NCBI GenBank assembly: GCA_964408735.1
Contig: CAYPAX010000159.1
Span: 1 to 6,591, forward strand
DNA: 6,591 nucleotides
Direction: 5' to 3'
Source: UBA7887 sp964408735
GTDB taxonomy: Bacteria; Pseudomonadota; Alphaproteobacteria; UBA7887
Shown one piece after another: positions 4,402 to 6,591 of the stretch. Position 1 is the first letter of the stretch, and every line of letters starts with the position of its first letter. The position numbers were made by a program, and so were the translations under genes. A model generated the notes under the pieces. It was given only the letters and a program-made list of their open reading frames with translations, was not told the origin of the DNA and did not search any database.

Positions 4402-6591
4402 CCCCCTATGCCGAGCTGCAGGCCGTCAGCAATTTCAGCTTTCTGGAAGGCGCCTCGCATGCCCATGAGCTGGTGGCGACGGCGGCGGCGCTCGGCATCC
4501 AGGCTTTGGCGGTGTGCGACCGCAATACCCTGGCCGGCGTGGTGCGCGCCCATGCGGCAGCCAAGCAAGCCAACATTCGCCTGCTGATCGGCGCCCGGCT
4601 TGATCTCGAAGATGGCCCCAGCGCGCTTTGCCTGCCCCGCGACCGCGCCGCTTACGGCCGGCTGTCGCGCCTGCTCACCCTCGGCCGCCGCCGCGCGCCG
4701 AAAGGCGAATGTCACCTCACCTGGGCCGATGTCGCCCAGCATGCCGAAGGCCAGATCCTAATCCTGCTGCCGCCTGACGGGGTGCCAGATGCCGGCTTCG
4801 CGCAAGACGTGACTGCGCTTGCGGCGCAGTACCGCGGGCAGTGCCATCTCGCCGCCAGTCGCGGCTTCGACGGCCGCGACGAGGATCGTCTGGCGACCCT
4901 GGCGGCGCTCGCCGAGCGCGCGGGCCTGCCGCTGGTCGCCACCAATGCCGTGCGCTATCACCTGCCCGACCGGCGGCCGCTGGCCGATGTGCTGACCTGC
5001 ATCCGCGAGCATTGCACCACCGACGAGGGGGGCCTGCGCCTTGCCGCCAATGCCGAGCGCCATCTCAAGAGCGGCGACGAGATGGCGCGTCTGTTCGCCC
5101 GCTATCCGCAGGCCATCGAACAAAGCCTTGCCATCGCCGAGGCCTGTACCTTCTCCCTCGACGAGCTGGCCTACGAATATCCCGACGAAGTGGTGCCCGC
5201 AGGCGAGACACCCGACAGCCATCTCGCCGCGCTCACCGACGAAGGCGCGCGCGAACGCTACCCGGACGGCGTGCCGGCCAAGGTGCAGAGCCAGCTCGAC
5301 CACGAATTGGCGCTGATCGCCGAGCTTTCCTACGCCCCCTATTTCCTCACAGTGCACGATATCGTCGGTTTCGCCCGCGCCCGCGGCATTCTCTGTCAGG
5401 GGCGCGGCTCGGCGGCCAATTCGGCGGTCTGCTACTGTCTCGGCATTACCGCCGTCGACCCGGACCGCCACGACGTGCTCTTCGAGCGCTTCATCTCGGC
5501 GGCGCGTGACGAGCCGCCCGACATCGATGTCGATTTCGAGCACGAGCGCCGCGAGGAGGTGATCCAGTACATCTACGAAAAATACGGCCGCGAGCGCGCC
5601 GGGTTGACCGCCGTGGTGATCCGCTATCGCGGCCGCAGTGCCATCCGCGAGGTGGGCAAAGCCATGGGGCTGTCGCTCGATGTGGTGGCGGCACTGGCCA
5701 AGGGCCTGTGGAGCTTCAGCCGCGAGGCGCCATCCGAGGACCAGCTTGCCGAGCTCGGCCTCGACGGCTCCGACCGGCGCCTGCGCCTCGCTCTCGACCT
5801 CGCGGGCGAGCTGATCGGCTTTCCGCGCCATCTCTCGCAGCATGTCGGCGGCTTCGTCATCACCCGCGGCGCGTTGTCGGAAAGCGTGCCGATCGAGAAC
5901 GCGGCCATGGCCGAGCGCACGGTCATCCAGTGGGACAAGGACGACATCGACGTGCTCGGCATGCTCAAGGTCGATGTGCTCGGCCTCGGCATGCTGACCT
6001 GTATCCGCAAGGCGCTGGCGCTGCTCGCCACCCATCACGACCGCCCGCTCGGGCTGGCCGACGTGCCGCCCGAGGATCCGGAGGTCTACGACATGCTCTG
6101 CCGGGCGAATTCGGTCGGTGTTTTCCAGGTCGAGAGTCGGGCCCAGATGTCCATGCTGCCGCGCCTCAAGCCGCGTAAGTTCTACGACCTGGTGATCGAA
6201 GTGGCGATCGTCCGCCCCGGCCCCATTCAGGGCGACATGGTGCATCCCTATCTGCGGCGACGCAATGGCGAGGAAGAAGTCGAGTTTCCCTCGCCCGAAT
6301 TGGCGCAAGTGCTCGGCAAGACCCTCGGCGTGCCCCTGTTCCAGGAGCAGGCCATGCGCATCGCCGTGGTCGCCGCCGGCTTCACGCCCGACGAAGCCGA
6401 CATGCTGCGCCGCGCCATGGCAACCTTTCGCAAGACCGGCCTGGTGCACGAGTTCCACGAAAAGCTGGTCGGCGGCATGACCGCCAACGGCTATCCGCGC
6501 GACTTCGCCGAGCGCTGCTTCAAGCAGATCGAGGGCTTCGGCGAATACGGCTTCCCGGAATCCCACGCTGCCAGCTTTGCCCTGCTGGTCT
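4398..6591 (+). CDS. dnaE2: DnaE2 (ImuC), error-prone DNA polymerase III alpha subunit, partial
   Basis: The frame is open from ATG 4398 to the window edge (731 codons). Members of this family have roughly 1,050-1,150 residues, so the C-terminal third is missing. It is the SOS-induced polymerase that extends past lesions together with ImuA and ImuB. The PHP domain starts YAELQAVSNFSFLEGASH. Its metal-binding histidines are largely replaced, as in other DnaE2 proteins, so proofreading is not expected. The palm domain has GRGSAANS (335-342) and the catalytic aspartates D377 and D379 in PPDIDVDF plus D526 in KVDVLGL, so it looks active. FPRHLSQHVGG (475-485) and GFGEYGFPESHAASFALLV near the end are DnaE2 signatures. 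The start fits the family N-terminus exactly. No good Shine-Dalgarno precedes it (AAAGACACGCACGATCC), so it probably depends on the overlapping vapC stop. Confidence 0.95.
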   Translation, partial: MTPYAELQAVSNFSFLEGASHAHELVATAAALGIQALAVCDRNTLAGVVRAHAAAKQANIRLLIGARLDLEDGPSALCLPRDRAAYGRLSRLLTLGRRRAPKGECHLTWADVAQHAEGQILILLPPDGVPDAGFAQDVTALAAQYRGQCHLAASRGFDGRDEDRLATLAALAERAGLPLVATNAVRYHLPDRRPLADVLTCIREHCTTDEGGLRLAANAERHLKSGDEMARLFARYPQAIEQSLAIAEACTFSLDELAYEYPDEVVPAGETPDSHLAALTDEGARERYPDGVPAKVQSQLDHELALIAELSYAPYFLTVHDIVGFARARGILCQGRGSAANSAVCYCLGITAVDPDRHDVLFERFISAARDEPPDIDVDFEHERREEVIQYIYEKYGRERAGLTAVVIRYRGRSAIREVGKAMGLSLDVVAALAKGLWSFSREAPSEDQLAELGLDGSDRRLRLALDLAGELIGFPRHLSQHVGGFVITRGALSESVPIENAAMAERTVIQWDKDDIDVLGMLKVDVLGLGMLTCIRKALALLATHHDRPLGLADVPPEDPEVYDMLCRANSVGVFQVESRAQMSMLPRLKPRKFYDLVIEVAIVRPGPIQGDMVHPYLRRRNGEEEVEFPSPELAQVLGKTLGVPLFQEQAMRIAVVAAGFTPDEADMLRRAMATFRKTGLVHEFHEKLVGGMTANGYPRDFAERCFKQIEGFGEYGFPESHAASFALLV

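Noticed and set aside
4758..6566. A 602-codon open frame on the minus strand
   Set aside because: It lies antisense to dnaE2, whose frame carries the catalytic motifs. Long antisense frames are expected opposite high-GC coding DNA, and this translation is rich in His, Gly and Ala with no recognisable domain.

Overview
The window is high-GC bacterial DNA, most likely from an alphaproteobacterium. Two things point there: the imuA-imuB-dnaE2 mutagenesis cassette, and a GAAC-N7-GAAC element ahead of imuA, which is the alphaproteobacterial type of LexA (SOS) box. I cannot name a genus. All genes I can support are on the + strand.

Left part (1-1487): an accessory-looking stretch. It has a small glycine-rich membrane protein (103-303) whose stop overlaps the start of a secreted, staphylococcal-nuclease-like protein (300-956). 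A helical 111-residue protein of unknown function follows (1005-1340). Next comes a 45-codon frame (1350-1487) whose first ~19 residues look like the start of a common small alphaproteobacterial protein and whose remainder does not, so it is probably a broken gene end.

Right part (1471-6591): the SOS mutagenesis operon. A promoter-like sequence overlaps the LexA box at 1497-1511. imuA (1534-2277, RecA-like accessory protein) overlaps imuB (2192-3682, Y-family-like protein that has lost key catalytic residues) by 86 bases. dnaE2 (error-prone polymerase III alpha subunit) starts at 4398 and runs off the right edge after 731 codons. Together these would make the DNA-damage-induced translesion mutasome.

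The unusual point is that imuB and dnaE2 are separated by a complete type II toxin-antitoxin pair of the FitA/VapB-VapC kind (3746-4401). It has its own promoter and a cluster of four TGATTGC half-sites. vapB overlaps vapC by 4 bases (GTGA), and vapC overlaps dnaE2 by 4 bases (ATGA). dnaE2 has no convincing Shine-Dalgarno sequence of its own, so its translation probably depends on ribosomes finishing the toxin gene. This wires a growth-arrest toxin module into an SOS mutagenesis operon, and it is the main candidate for something new here.
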